From Acidimicrobiales bacterium (GTDB lineage Bacteria > Actinomycetota > Acidimicrobiia > Acidimicrobiales > CADCSY01): a stretch of DNA of 50,274 bases. Shown here piece by piece: positions 40,811 through 50,274 of this stretch. The notes under the pieces are model-generated. The model was given only the letters and a program-made list of their open reading frames with translations, was not told where the DNA came from and did not search any database. A program made the translations under genes and the position numbers. Where the stretch lies: the NCBI GenBank assembly GCA_035512495.1, contig DATKDW010000023.1, positions 1 to 50,274 of the forward strand. The letters run 5' to 3'. Each line of letters starts with the position of its first letter. Position 1 is the stretch's first letter.

Positions 40811-43800
40811 GTGGTTGCGCACGACCTCCCCACGCCGGCCGGTGCGCCTCACGACGACGACGCCCCGCCCGACGACAGCCCCCAGGCCCCGCCGGTGGTC
40901 GCCGTGGTGGTGACCCACGATGCCGGGCCGTGGTTCCGTGACGCCCTCGGGTCGCTGCGGGCCCAGGACTACCCCAACCTCTCGGTGCTCGTCATCGACG
41001 CCGACAGCGCCACCGACCCGATGCCACTCGTCGCCGAGGTCCTGCCCGACGCCTACGTGCGCCACCTGGACGCCAACCCCGGCTTCGGGCCGGCCGCCAA
41101 CGAGGTGATCGAGGTCGTCGAGGGAGCCGCCTTCTACGCCTTCTGCCACGACGACGTCGTCCTCGACCCCACCGCCATCCGCTTCCTGGTGGAGGAGGCC
41201 TACCGCTCCAACGCCGGCGTCGTGGGCCCCAAGGTCGTCGCCTTCGGCGCTCCCCAGCACCTCCTCCAGGTCGGGATGTCGAGCGACAAGACCGGGGTGC
41301 TCTCGCCGCTCGTCGAGCGGGGGGAGCTCGACCAGGAGCAGCACGACCGGGTGCGCGACGTGTTCACCATCCCCGGGGCCTGCACCCTCGTGCGCACCGA
41401 CCTCTTCGAGGCCCTCGGGGGCTTCGACCCGGCGATCACCTTCCTCGGTGAGGACCTCGACCTGTGCTGGCGCGCCCAGGTGGCGGGGGCCCGGGTCATT
41501 GTGGTTCCCGCCGCCCGCGTCGAGCACGTCGAGGCCCTCGGGTCCCGCCGGCCGACCGACGACCGGCGCCGCCTGCTGGCCCGCCATCGGCTCCGCACCG
41601 TCCTGACCTGCTACGGGCCCTTCCACCTCCTGCGGGTGCTTCCCCAGGCGGCGGTGTTCACCCTCTTCGAAGCGATGTATGCCTCCGTCACCGGTCACCT
41701 CGACCAGGCGGGCGACGTCCTGGGCGCCTGGACGTGGAACCTCAGACGCATCGGTGCGCTCCGCCAACGACGCGCCCTGCTGCGCCGGCACCGCCAGCTC
41801 GGTGACGGCGAGGTCCGTCGCCTCCAGGTGCGGGGCAGCGCCAGGCTGTCGGGCTTCGTCCGGGGCGAGCTCGGCACCACCGACCGGGTCCGCGCCTCGC
41901 TCTCCGGGGTCGGCCGGGACCTGTCCGACCGCCTGGCGTCGGGTCCCCGCCGCGTCGTCGTCGCCGCGTGGCTCCTGGTGGCGCTGCTGCTGCTGGTCGG
42001 CTCGCGCGACCTGATCAGCGGCCCTCTCCCCGCCATCGGGGCGTTCGCTCCGATCGAGGAGGGCCCCCTCGGCCTGCTCCGCGAGTACGTGAGCGGCTGG
42101 CGCTCCGCCGGCCTCGGCTCCGAGTCGCCCGCCCCCACTGCGTTCGCCCTCCTCGGCCTGCTCGGCATCGTGGTGCTCGGGGCCACGGGCTTCCTGCAAC
42201 AGGTGCTCGTGCTCGGCATGCTCCCGCTCGGCGTGGTCGGGATGTGGCGCCTCACCGGCCCCCTGGCGTCCAAGCGGGCACGAGCGGTCGCCATCGTCGT
42301 CTACGCCGTCGTCCCCCTGCCCTACGACGCCCTGGCGCGGGGCCGATGGGGCGCGCTGGTCGCCTACGCCGCCATGCCCTGGATCCTCGCCCGCCTGCTG
42401 CGGAGCAGCGGGGAGGCGCCGTTCGCCCCGGAGGGCGAGGTCGACGAGTCGGCTCCCGACCGCGAGACGGCCCGGGCCCTCGTCGAGACCGACCGACGCC
42501 GAGCGGTGTTGGTGCTCGGCGTCATCGTCGCCCTGGTGGCCGCGGTGGTGCCCGTGGTCGTGCTCGTCGTCCCGCTCGTCGCCCTCGCGCTCACCCTCGG
42601 CGCCGTCTTCACCGGTGGGGTGAGGCGTGTGCTGCAGACCGTCACCGTCGGCCTCGGCGCGTCGGTCGTGGCCCTGGTGCTGCACCTGCCATGGACCCTC
42701 GACTTCGTCCTGCCGGGTTCGGAGTGGGCGACGGTCGGCGGCATCTCGCGGATGGGCGTCGACCGCCTCGGCATCGACCAGCTGCTCCGCTTCGAGACGG
42801 GGCCGGCGGGTTCGTCGGTCTTGCACTGGGCCCTGCCCGTGGCCGGCACCCTGGCGCTGCTGATCGGCCGGGGCTGGCGCTTCACCTGGGCCACCCGCGC
42901 CTGGTTCGTCGCCCTCGCCTCGTGGTCGCTGGTATGGGTCGCGGGCCAGGACCTGCTCCCCGTCGCCCTCCCGTCGGCCGACCTGCTGCTCGTCCCCGCT
43001 GCCGCCGCCCTCGCCCTCGCCGCCGGCCTCGGCATGGTGGCCTTCGAGCGGGACCTGCCGGGCTACCGATTCGGGCTCCGGCAGGTGGCATCGATCGTTG
43101 CTGCCGCGGCCGTGGTGGTGGCCTCCCTGCCGGTCCTGGCAGACGCCCTCGACGGCCGCTGGGGTCTCCCGCCGGCGGACTTCCGCACGTCGCTCAACGC
43201 CATCGAGGCCGGCGAGGTGCTCGACCAAGGGTCGTTCCGGGTGCTGTGGGTCGGCCACCCCGACGTGGTGCCCCTCGGGTCGCACCGACTCGAGGACGGG
43301 CTCGGCTACGGCATCTCGACCGAGGGGGCACCCGGGCTCACCGACCAGTGGGCGGGCAGCGCCGACGGCGCGACCGGCCTGGTCGAGGACGCCCTTCGCC
43401 TCGCCGCCGACGGCCAGACCCAGCGCCTCGGGCGCCTGCTCGCCCCCATGGGGATCCGCTTCCTCGCCCTCCCCGAGCGCTCCGTGCCGGAGCGGGCGCG
43501 CACCTCCCGCCGACCGCTCCCGCCCGGCGTCCGTCGCACCGTCGACAGCCAGCTCGACCTCCGCCGCCTCGACGTCGACCCCGCCATCGCCCTCTACGAG
43601 AACGTCTCCTGGGCGCCGACCCGCGCCGCGCTGCCGGCCGAAGCCGGCGCCGTCGTCGCCGGCGCCAACAGCCTCTTCGGCCCTGCCGTCGCCACCGACC
43701 TGTCGGGTGCCGTGCCGGTGCTCGGTGAGAGCACCGGCCACCTCCGCTTCGAGGGGGAGGTGCCGGCGGGGGTGGTCTACCTCGCCGAGGCGGCGTCCGA

Positions 43801-44044
43801 CCGCTGGCGGCTCGAGGTCGGTGGCCGGTCCGCGGCGCGCACCCGGGCGCTCGGCTGGGCCAACGCCTTCGAGGTCGCCGAGGCGGGCGACGCCGTGCTG
43901 CGCTACCGGACCTCGCCGACGCGGTGGCTGGTGGTGGCGCTCCAGGCGCTGCTCTGGGCGGCCGCCGCCGTCGCCCTGGTGCGCGGCCGGCGCCGTCGTG
44001 CGACCGAGGTGGGCGCCCGCTCGGTTGCATGGGGACGGTCGTGA
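40811..44044 (+). CDS. Giant GT2 glycosyltransferase with multi-pass membrane and extracytoplasmic domains
   Basis: 1077 residues. After an acidic proline-rich lead (DDDAPPDDSPQAPP), the GT2 domain spans about 28-270: VAVVVTHDAGPWFRDALGSL, VLVIDADSATDP, FCHDDVVLDP (DDD-type metal site), GACTLVRTDLFEALGGFDP and FLGEDLDLCWRAQVAGA. From about 375 there are roughly 10-12 hydrophobic helices (VVVAAWLLVALLLLVGS, TAFALLGLLGIVVLGATGF, VLVLGVIVALVAAVVPVVVL), then a C-terminal soluble part around 790-1040 and a last helix. Resembles the actinobacterial wall GT2 whose next gene encodes DUF5719, as here. Probably adds or exports a sugar at the membrane. Confidence 0.87.
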   Translation: MVAHDLPTPAGAPHDDDAPPDDSPQAPPVVAVVVTHDAGPWFRDALGSLRAQDYPNLSVLVIDADSATDPMPLVAEVLPDAYVRHLDANPGFGPAANEVIEVVEGAAFYAFCHDDVVLDPTAIRFLVEEAYRSNAGVVGPKVVAFGAPQHLLQVGMSSDKTGVLSPLVERGELDQEQHDRVRDVFTIPGACTLVRTDLFEALGGFDPAITFLGEDLDLCWRAQVAGARVIVVPAARVEHVEALGSRRPTDDRRRLLARHRLRTVLTCYGPFHLLRVLPQAAVFTLFEAMYASVTGHLDQAGDVLGAWTWNLRRIGALRQRRALLRRHRQLGDGEVRRLQVRGSARLSGFVRGELGTTDRVRASLSGVGRDLSDRLASGPRRVVVAAWLLVALLLLVGSRDLISGPLPAIGAFAPIEEGPLGLLREYVSGWRSAGLGSESPAPTAFALLGLLGIVVLGATGFLQQVLVLGMLPLGVVGMWRLTGPLASKRARAVAIVVYAVVPLPYDALARGRWGALVAYAAMPWILARLLRSSGEAPFAPEGEVDESAPDRETARALVETDRRRAVLVLGVIVALVAAVVPVVVLVVPLVALALTLGAVFTGGVRRVLQTVTVGLGASVVALVLHLPWTLDFVLPGSEWATVGGISRMGVDRLGIDQLLRFETGPAGSSVLHWALPVAGTLALLIGRGWRFTWATRAWFVALASWSLVWVAGQDLLPVALPSADLLLVPAAAALALAAGLGMVAFERDLPGYRFGLRQVASIVAAAAVVVASLPVLADALDGRWGLPPADFRTSLNAIEAGEVLDQGSFRVLWVGHPDVVPLGSHRLEDGLGYGISTEGAPGLTDQWAGSADGATGLVEDALRLAADGQTQRLGRLLAPMGIRFLALPERSVPERARTSRRPLPPGVRRTVDSQLDLRRLDVDPAIALYENVSWAPTRAALPAEAGAVVAGANSLFGPAVATDLSGAVPVLGESTGHLRFEGEVPAGVVYLAEAASDRWRLEVGGRSAARTRALGWANAFEVAEAGDAVLRYRTSPTRWLVVALQALLWAAAAVALVRGRRRRATEVGARSVAWGRS

Positions 44045-45468
44045 ACCGCCGCCTGCCCGTCCTGGTGGTGATCGTCGGGGTGCTCGTCGTCCTGGGGCTC
44101 GTCGCCACCGACGGCCCCACCGGGAGGTCCGACGACCTCGGCGGGGCGGCGGCGCCGCTCATGCCGGTGGCCGACCGCGCCGGCGCGCTGTCGTCGACCT
44201 GGTACTGCGCCGCCGGCACGGCGATCGAGGGTGGGGAGGCCAACCTGATCGTGGTGGTCGCCAACCCCCAGCGCGAGGTGCGCCGGGGCACGGTCACCTG
44301 GTACCCGGGCGCCGACGAGCCGCTGGTGGAGACCATCCAGGTGGGTCCCCAGGAGTCGCTCACCCTCACCGCCCGCGACTCCCTCACCGCCCCCGTCGTC
44401 TCCGCCGTCGTGGAGGTCGAAGGTGGTGGCGTCGGCGTCGAGCACGGCGTCAGCGGCCCGCGTGGCGCCGACGTCGGGCCGTGCGCCTCGGCACCATCCG
44501 ACCGGTGGCACTTCGCCAACGGCTCCACCACGCGCGACGCCCGCCAGGCCCTCTTCCTGTTCAACCCCTTCCCCGACGACGTGATCGTCGACATCAGCTT
44601 CGCCACCGAGCAGCTGCGCGAAGAGCCCGTCGGGCTGCAGGGCCTGCCGCTGGCGCCGGGGACATCGACCGTGATCGACATCGGTGCCTTCGTGCGGCGC
44701 CGCGCCGTCACCGCGACCTCCGTGGTGGCCCGCAGCGGCCGTCTGGTGGTCGACCGCGTCCAGACCTTCGACGGCAGCGAGGGCCGCAACGGCCTGTCGC
44801 TGGCGCTCGGCGCACCGGCAGCCGCCGAGGTCTGGCACTTCCCCGACGGGCTCCACGACGAGGGCCTCGACCAGCGGTGGCACATCTACAACCCCGGTGA
44901 GGACGAGGCCGTGGTCCTCCTCGAGGTGGTCCCCGACGAGGGCAACACCCCCGAGCCCACGGAACGCACGATCCCGCCCCGTTCGCACGTGATGGTCGAC
45001 GCCGCCGAGCTGGCACCGGTGCCCGCGGGCGTGGCCCACTCCTCGACCGTCCGCTCCATCAACCGGGTCGGGGTCGTCGCCGAGCGCGAGGTCGAGGCCC
45101 GGTCGCCGGCGCCCCGGCGGGGCTGGACGTCGAGCCTCGGCTCCCGGGTGGAGGCCGAGCGCTGGCTGCTCCCCTTCGGCCAGGCGTCGTCGACGATCGA
45201 CGAGTACCTCGTCGTCTCCAACCCCACAGCGGAGGAGGTCACCTTCTCGGTGGTCGCCCTCGCCGGCGGGCGGGTGGTCGAGATCGAGGGGCTGCAGGGT
45301 GTCACCCTCGGTCCCGCCGAGCGCACCGCCGTCCGCCTCGGCGACCGGATCCAGCGCAGCCCCCTCCCGCTGGTGGTCGAGGCCGACGGGCCGGTGGTGG
45401 TCGAGCGCGACCTCTACCGCGTGGGCGGTGTCGGCATCTCCATCGCCATCGGCATCCCCCTGCCGTAA
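44041..45468 (+). CDS. DUF5719 family protein, membrane-anchored extracytoplasmic
   Basis: 475 residues. RLPVLVVIVGVLVVLGLVATDG is an N-terminal anchor; the rest is a series of beta-rich segments of about 100 residues beginning WYCAAGTAIEGGEANLIVVVANP, WHFANGSTTRDARQALFLFNPF, WHFPDGLHDEGLDQRWHIYNPG and WLLPFGQASSTIDEYLVVSNPT: four related repeats each with W..., G..., then NP/YNPG. DUF5719 is regularly adjacent to a wall GT2 in actinobacteria; activity unknown, perhaps a glycan-binding partner. GTG 44041 overlaps the GT2 stop. Confidence 0.85.
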   Translation: MNRRLPVLVVIVGVLVVLGLVATDGPTGRSDDLGGAAAPLMPVADRAGALSSTWYCAAGTAIEGGEANLIVVVANPQREVRRGTVTWYPGADEPLVETIQVGPQESLTLTARDSLTAPVVSAVVEVEGGGVGVEHGVSGPRGADVGPCASAPSDRWHFANGSTTRDARQALFLFNPFPDDVIVDISFATEQLREEPVGLQGLPLAPGTSTVIDIGAFVRRRAVTATSVVARSGRLVVDRVQTFDGSEGRNGLSLALGAPAAAEVWHFPDGLHDEGLDQRWHIYNPGEDEAVVLLEVVPDEGNTPEPTERTIPPRSHVMVDAAELAPVPAGVAHSSTVRSINRVGVVAEREVEARSPAPRRGWTSSLGSRVEAERWLLPFGQASSTIDEYLVVSNPTAEEVTFSVVALAGGRVVEIEGLQGVTLGPAERTAVRLGDRIQRSPLPLVVEADGPVVVERDLYRVGGVGISIAIGIPLP

Positions 45469-45490
45469 CTGGCCTGCGGCCGAGGCCTCA

Positions 45491-45496
45491 TACTCT
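45491..45496 (+). promoter_or_regulatory. -10 box TACTCT of the thioredoxin-like gene (leaderless)
   Basis: TACTCT, 7 bases, then GTG 45504. A small GGCCT...AGGCC hairpin (about 45473-45489) just upstream may end the DUF5719 transcript. Confidence 0.5.
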
Positions 45497-45503
45497 GGGT
45501 GGG

Positions 45504-45968
45504 GTGGAGCGCGCGCTGATCGCCGGGGTGCTCGTGGTGGTCGCTGTGGCGGTTGCCCTGCTGCTGGAACGACGGCGTCCGGCCCCGCCCACCCAGGCGC
45601 GGTGGGCGGTGCCCAGCCAGCTCGACCGTGCCGACTTCGCCCGGCCCGACGCGGCGTGGCTGGTGGCGGTGTTCACCTCGCTCACCTGTGACTCGTGCGC
45701 GGGCACGGCGGCCAAGGCCGAGGTGCTCGCCAGCGACCAGGTCGCGGTCGACGCGGTCTCGGTGCAGGACCGGCCGGAGGTGCACCGCCGCTACGGGATC
45801 GACGCTGTGCCCCTGCTGGTGGTGGCCGACGGCGAGGGCGTCGTGCGGGCCAGCTTCGTCGGCCCCCCGACGGCCACCGACCTCTGGGCGGCCGTGGCCG
45901 AAGCGCGCGAGCCGGGGTCGAGCCCCGAACCCCACCTGGGCCGGGGCGACCCCCCGCCGGCGGGCTGA
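45504..45968 (+). CDS. Membrane-anchored thioredoxin-like protein (CDSC)
   Basis: 154 residues. One N-terminal helix (LIAGVLVVVAVAVALLLE), then a thioredoxin fold: LDRADFARPDAAWLVAVFTSLTCDSCAGTAAKAEVLAS, with the active-site CxxC written CDSC, and YGIDAVPLLVVADGEGVV with the cis-proline. The fold would lie outside the membrane. CDSC instead of CGPC suggests oxidant or specialised reductant use rather than general thioredoxin activity. Convergent with ftsH and 30 bases from it; leaderless start. Partner unknown. Confidence 0.85.
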   Translation: MERALIAGVLVVVAVAVALLLERRRPAPPTQARWAVPSQLDRADFARPDAAWLVAVFTSLTCDSCAGTAAKAEVLASDQVAVDAVSVQDRPEVHRRYGIDAVPLLVVADGEGVVRASFVGPPTATDLWAAVAEAREPGSSPEPHLGRGDPPPAG

Positions 45969-45998
45969 CCGGTCCGGGCCAGGGCGGCGACCGGCCGG

Positions 45999-46001
<3 letters not shown>
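45966..46001. terminator. Dyad between convergent thioredoxin-like gene and ftsH
   Basis: TGACCGG (45966-45972) pairs with CCGGTCA (45995-46001), and GACCGGCCGGTC (45989-46000) is itself palindromic. The stop codons of both genes lie in the arms. No U-run; termination is plausible but unproven. Confidence 0.35.
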
Positions 46002-48038
<2,037 letters not shown>

Positions 48039-48044
48039 GGACCC

Positions 48045-48050
48045 ATGGTA
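48045..48050 (-). promoter_or_regulatory. -10 box TACCAT of ftsH (leaderless)
   Basis: TACCAT on the minus strand, 6 bases before ATG 48038. Confidence 0.5.
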
Positions 48051-48101
48051 GGGAATGCCCCGTGGCTTGCTGGCATCCAACCCCCGGCGCGGAGGGGTCG
48101 C

Positions 48102-48107
48102 TACCGT
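48102..48107 (+). promoter_or_regulatory. -10 box TACCGT of the DUF3499 gene (leaderless)
   Basis: TACCGT, 6 bases, then ATG 48114. Confidence 0.5.
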
Positions 48108-48113
48108 CGGGCC

Positions 48114-48341
48114 ATGGCCCGCCTCTGTGCCCGGCCCGCCTGCTCCTCGGCGGCGTCGGCGACCATGACCTACGACTACGACTCCCGCACCGCGTGGGTC
48201 GACGACCTCACGGGCGACCCCTCACCCGCCGGGTACGACCTCTGTCCCGCCCACGCTGACCGCCTCGGCGTGCCGCAGGGCTGGAGCCGGGCCGACCGCC
48301 GAGTGGCGGTCCGCTCCCTCGTCGACCGCCTCGCCGGCTGA
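48114..48341 (+). CDS. DUF3499 family small cysteine protein
   Basis: 75 residues. ARLCARPACSSAASATMTYDYDSRTAWVDDL, then YDLCPAHADRLGVPQGWSRA. Two Cys near the start with C and H in LCPAH make a plausible zinc site. The pattern CxRxxC...YDLCxxHxxRLxxPxGW is that of DUF3499, a family restricted to actinobacteria and often next to wall and F420 genes. Function not known. Leaderless ATG; divergent from ftsH. Confidence 0.85.
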   Translation: MARLCARPACSSAASATMTYDYDSRTAWVDDLTGDPSPAGYDLCPAHADRLGVPQGWSRADRRVAVRSLVDRLAG

Positions 48342-48362
48342 TCCCTCCCCCGGTGCCCTGGG

Positions 48363-48368
48363 TACCCT
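48363..48368 (+). promoter_or_regulatory. -10 box TACCCT of the CPBP gene (leaderless)
   Basis: TACCCT, 7 bases, then ATG 48376; same box as the large GT2 gene. Confidence 0.5.
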
Positions 48369-48375
48369 CCCCGGG

Positions 48376-49119
48376 ATGTCCGTTGACCCGGAGGTGGTGA
48401 CACCCGAGGCCACCTCCCCGCCCGAGGTCCGCTGGGGCATGGGCGACGCCCTGGCCGGCAACCTGGCGATCTACATCGCCTCGTTCGCCGCCTTCGCCGT
48501 GGCAGTGGCCGTCTTCGGGCCCGACGTGCTCGACGGTGACATGCCCCTGTGGCGCACGGCGCTGTTCCAGGTCCCGGTGTGGGTCGGCCTCCTCGGGGCA
48601 CCCCTGTGGGCGACGTACCGCAAGGGCCTCCGCAGCCTGGTCGACGACTTCGGCCTGCGCATGCGGTGGGTGGACATCCCGCTCGGCCTGGGGATCGGGC
48701 TGGTCGGCCAGCTGGCGCTGGCCCTCGTCGTCACCGTGGTCTACCGGGCGCTCGGGATCGACCTCGACCGGGTGGGGGAGAGCGCCGAGGCCCTCACCGG
48801 CGCCGCCGTCGACCCCTTCAGCGTGGTGCTGCTGGTGCTGGTCGCGGTCGTGGTCGCCCCCGTGCTCGAGGAGCTCTTCTACCGGGGCCTCTGGCTGCGG
48901 GCCGCCGAGCGGCGCATCGGCCGGGTGGGGGCGGTGCTGCTCACCTCGGCGGTGTTCGGGATCGTCCACCTCCAGCCCTACGACTTCGTCGCCCTGGCCG
49001 GCTTCGGCCTCCTCCTCGGGGTGCTCACGGTGCGCACGGGGCGACTGGGCCCGGCGATCTGGGCCCATGTGGCCTTCAACCTCACCGCGGTGATCAACCT
49101 GCTCGCCCTCTCGAGCTGA
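48376..49119 (+). CDS. CPBP-family intramembrane glutamic endopeptidase
   Basis: 247 residues, about seven membrane helices. Signature motifs near the C-terminus: VVVAPVLEELFYRGLWLRAAERR (EExxxR, the catalytic glutamates), FGIVHLQPYDFVALAGFGLLLG (FxxxH) and WAHVAFNLTAV (HxxxN). CPBP proteases cleave prenylated or membrane proteins; in bacteria many relate to peptide immunity or signalling, but nothing nearby suggests a bacteriocin. Leaderless ATG. Confidence 0.92.
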   Translation: MSVDPEVVTPEATSPPEVRWGMGDALAGNLAIYIASFAAFAVAVAVFGPDVLDGDMPLWRTALFQVPVWVGLLGAPLWATYRKGLRSLVDDFGLRMRWVDIPLGLGIGLVGQLALALVVTVVYRALGIDLDRVGESAEALTGAAVDPFSVVLLVLVAVVVAPVLEELFYRGLWLRAAERRIGRVGAVLLTSAVFGIVHLQPYDFVALAGFGLLLGVLTVRTGRLGPAIWAHVAFNLTAVINLLALSS

Positions 49120-49140
49120 CCGCCGGCGGTCCCGGCCGGT

Positions 49141-49160
49141 TCAAGTCCTCGCGCCGATCG
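49141..49160 (+). promoter_or_regulatory. TCAAGT...GCCGATCG motif before the zinc-ribbon gene
   Basis: TCAAGT (49141-49146), 6 bases, GCCGATCG (49153-49160), 9 bases before ATG 49170. The order and spacing differ from the usual TAnnnT leaderless boxes in this window. GCCGAT resembles the -10 of sigma-28-type promoters, but the spacing to TCAAG is too short for the classical class. Possible alternative sigma site or regulator box. Confidence 0.3.
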
Positions 49161-49169
49161 GTCGAGAAA

Positions 49170-49397
49170 ATGACCATGGCCCCCAGAGCGACCCTCGACC
49201 GCACCGCCCGCTGCACCTCCTGTGCCGGGCACCTCGTCTCCATCTCTCTGGCACGCGGCGACGGCACCATGACGATGCACTCCTGTTCGCGCTGCGACAC
49301 CCGCTGGTGGCAGCGCGACGGCGAGGCCACCGACCTCACTCGGGTCCTCGGGACCATGGTCGACGACCGGCTCACTACGATCCGCGGTCATAACTAG
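49170..49397 (+). CDS. Small zinc-ribbon protein
   Basis: 75 residues. Two CxxC knuckles, RCTSCAGH and HSCSRCDTRWW, 20 or so residues apart, with HLVSISLARGDGTMTMHSC between them, form a compact zinc ribbon. The C-terminal half (DGEATDLTRVLGTMVDDRLTTIRGHN) is helical. No enzyme domain. ATG 49170 is preceded by GAGAAA, a weak ribosome site. Too short for most databases; function unknown. Lies alone between the CPBP protease and the secreted protein. Confidence 0.75.
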   Translation: MTMAPRATLDRTARCTSCAGHLVSISLARGDGTMTMHSCSRCDTRWWQRDGEATDLTRVLGTMVDDRLTTIRGHN

Positions 49398-49579
49398 TCA
49401 AGATTGATCATTTCCCCCACGGGGGGTGGTGTTCCACCGCACTCAGTCGTACGCTCACCACTGTGCACCCACACGGGGTGCGCGTGGGGAGGCGCTGATC
49501 CCCCGGGTGTGATTGGTCACGTTGCCTGGGGAGGAGCCAAAGTGAACCCGGCCCCACCACCGACCTTTTGGAGGCAGTG
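49398..49579 (+). promoter_or_regulatory. 182-base intergenic region with hairpins and possible structured leader
   Basis: Contains CCCCCACGGGGG and GGTGGTGTTCCACC near 49416-49438 (terminator candidates), a TACGCT -10 candidate at 49450-49455, an 8-pair hairpin GTGCACCC/GGGTGCGC at 49463-49483, and GGTCAC pairing with GTGAACC further on. GGAGG (49570-49574) is the ribosome site for the next gene. If TACGCT is the promoter, the leader is about 118 bases, unusually long for this window. Confidence 0.4.
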
Positions 49580-50274
49580 GTGCGACCAGCCGACCGATCC
49601 CCGTCACGTTCCCCCCGACGAACCATCGGAGCAATCGCTGCGGTGGTGGGCCTCGCCCTCCTCCCCATCGGGTTCTTGTCCGCCCCCGCGGGCGCCCACC
49701 ACAACGAAGGCCACGATGGCGGCCAGGGTGCCGAGAAGGTCTGGGTCTGCAAGATGGTCGGCGTCCCCGGTGACGCGACCCTGAGCCCCGGCCTGAACCC
49801 CATCCACGTCAGCGTGAACTCCTCCGACGGGCAGAACGCGTTCAGCGACGCTCACCCGAGCTTCGTCGCCCTCGGTGCGAACGATGACTGCATCAGGACC
49901 ACGGGCGGTGGCGGTGGCGGCGGTGGCGGTGGCGGTGGCGGCGGCGGCGGTGGCGGTGGCGACACTGGCGGTGGCGACACTGGCGGTGACCCCGTCGTCG
50001 AGACCACCGACGTCTGCTCGAACCTCGAAGGGGACCAGGCTGAGGTGCCCAATGGTCTGGTGGCCGTCGACGGTGAGTGCTTCGAGATCGAGCCGACCGA
50101 GGTCGGTGGCGTGGTCATCACGCCTCCTGCCGACACGCCTCCTGCCGACACGCCGGCTGCGGAGGTGCCCGTCGAGAGCGCCCCGGAGGTCCAGGTCGAC
50201 GCGTCGCCGGCGGTGCCGGTGGTGCTCGGCGTCACGCTGGAGCGCGAGGCCGCTGCCATCAGCCAGCTGCCCCG
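49580..50274 (+). CDS. Secreted protein with polyglycine spacer, 3' end cut by window edge
   Basis: At least 231 residues, open to the end of the window. GTG 49580 has GGAGG 5 bases upstream. Signal peptide: basic start, RRTIGAIAAVVGLALLPIGFLSAPAGA, cleavage before HHNEGH. Domain KVWVCKMVGVPGDATLSPGLNPIHVSVNSSDGQNAFSDAHPSFVAL with two Cys is a small exported module I have seen in other actinobacterial surface proteins. Then 19 glycines, GDTGGGDTGGD, and a Pro/Val/Glu-rich part with DVCSNLEGDQ. Start of a second domain follows. Possibly a surface or wall-attached protein; the C-terminal sorting or SLH region is not seen. Confidence 0.8.
   Translation, partial: MRPADRSPSRSPRRTIGAIAAVVGLALLPIGFLSAPAGAHHNEGHDGGQGAEKVWVCKMVGVPGDATLSPGLNPIHVSVNSSDGQNAFSDAHPSFVALGANDDCIRTTGGGGGGGGGGGGGGGGGGGDTGGGDTGGDPVVETTDVCSNLEGDQAEVPNGLVAVDGECFEIEPTEVGGVVITPPADTPPADTPAAEVPVESAPEVQVDASPAVPVVLGVTLEREAAAISQLP
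49904..49960 (+). repeat. Polyglycine codon run (19 Gly, GGC/GGT)
   Basis: 57 bases made only of GGC and GGT codons, in frame with the secreted protein. A simple-sequence tract of this type can change length by slippage in steps of three or six bases without shifting frame, altering the spacer between two exported domains. Confidence 0.9.

Noticed and set aside
40658-43741. 1027-codon antisense frame opposite the giant GT2 gene, and other antisense frames over most genes
   Set aside because: Composition is that of a mirror of GC-rich codons (Gly/Arg/His/Asp/Val without domains). The sense strand has clear protein motifs in each case.
49135-49160. GGTTCAAGTCC resembling a tRNA T-arm
   Set aside because: The flanking five bases do not pair to form a T-stem, and there is no acceptor stem, D-arm or anticodon arm around it.
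49460-49580. c-di-AMP (ydaO) riboswitch before the last gene
   Set aside because: Only fragments resemble the consensus. The full set of conserved loops cannot be placed in the available length, so it is not annotated as a riboswitch.

Overview
The window is very GC-rich DNA (about 70% or more G+C by eye) with GTG starts, dense GTGA overlaps, F420 biosynthesis genes, an LCP protein, DUF3499 and DUF5719. This points to a high-GC actinobacterium. SLH-anchored secreted proteins and GYW...DGG propeller repeats make an Acidimicrobiia-like lineage my best guess; that placement is inference. I see no rRNA, tRNA, CRISPR array or insertion sequence, and no gene-free gap above about 210 bases.

Layout. 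(1) 1-2908: pabC/pabB (folate precursor) divergent from an acyl-CoA dehydrogenase. (2) 2956-14633: a cell-wall glycan operon on the plus strand: an LCP ligase, rmlA, rmlB, rmlD, ugd interrupted by an intein, UDP-xylose synthase, a WbbL-like GT2, a His-rich membrane protein, an NDP-sugar pyrophosphorylase and a GalE-like epimerase. (3) 14650-16405: cofE and cofD on the minus strand. (4) 16504-19819: three overlapping GT4 glycosyltransferases on the minus strand. (5) 19933-26544: a Wzm/Wzt polysaccharide ABC exporter, a methyltransferase-like protein and three more GT4 enzymes. (6) 26628-29962: a Tat-type amidase and a subtilisin that share a five-repeat, propeller-like C-terminus. (7) 30045-32570: rmd and gmd (GDP-D-rhamnose route) and an XRE regulator with a palindromic operator. 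(8) 32583-40661: an SLH-anchored phosphodiester glycosidase, a double GT4 protein, a methyltransferase, an SLH-anchored SpoIID protein and a small coiled-coil protein. (9) 40811-50274: a giant GT2 membrane protein, DUF5719, a thioredoxin-like protein, ftsH, DUF3499, a CPBP protease, a zinc ribbon and a secreted glycine-rich protein that runs off the window.

Together the genes make nucleotide sugars (dTDP-6-deoxyhexose, UDP-GlcA, UDP-Xyl, GDP-D-Rha), polymerise and methylate them, export the glycan through Wzm/Wzt, attach it to the wall through LCP, and supply wall enzymes. The combination LCP, rmlD, wbbL, Man-1-P guanylyltransferase, CofD/CofE and acyl-CoA dehydrogenase recalls the Mycobacterium Rv3261-Rv3274 neighbourhood.

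Four things stand out. A 53-base palindromic repeat occurs four times with identical architecture. A complete intein sits immediately before the catalytic cysteine of UDP-glucose dehydrogenase. A TAnnnT box (or a near match) lies 6-9 bases before the start codon of at least thirteen genes, implying widespread leaderless transcription. Two adjacent secreted enzymes share a putative five-bladed propeller.
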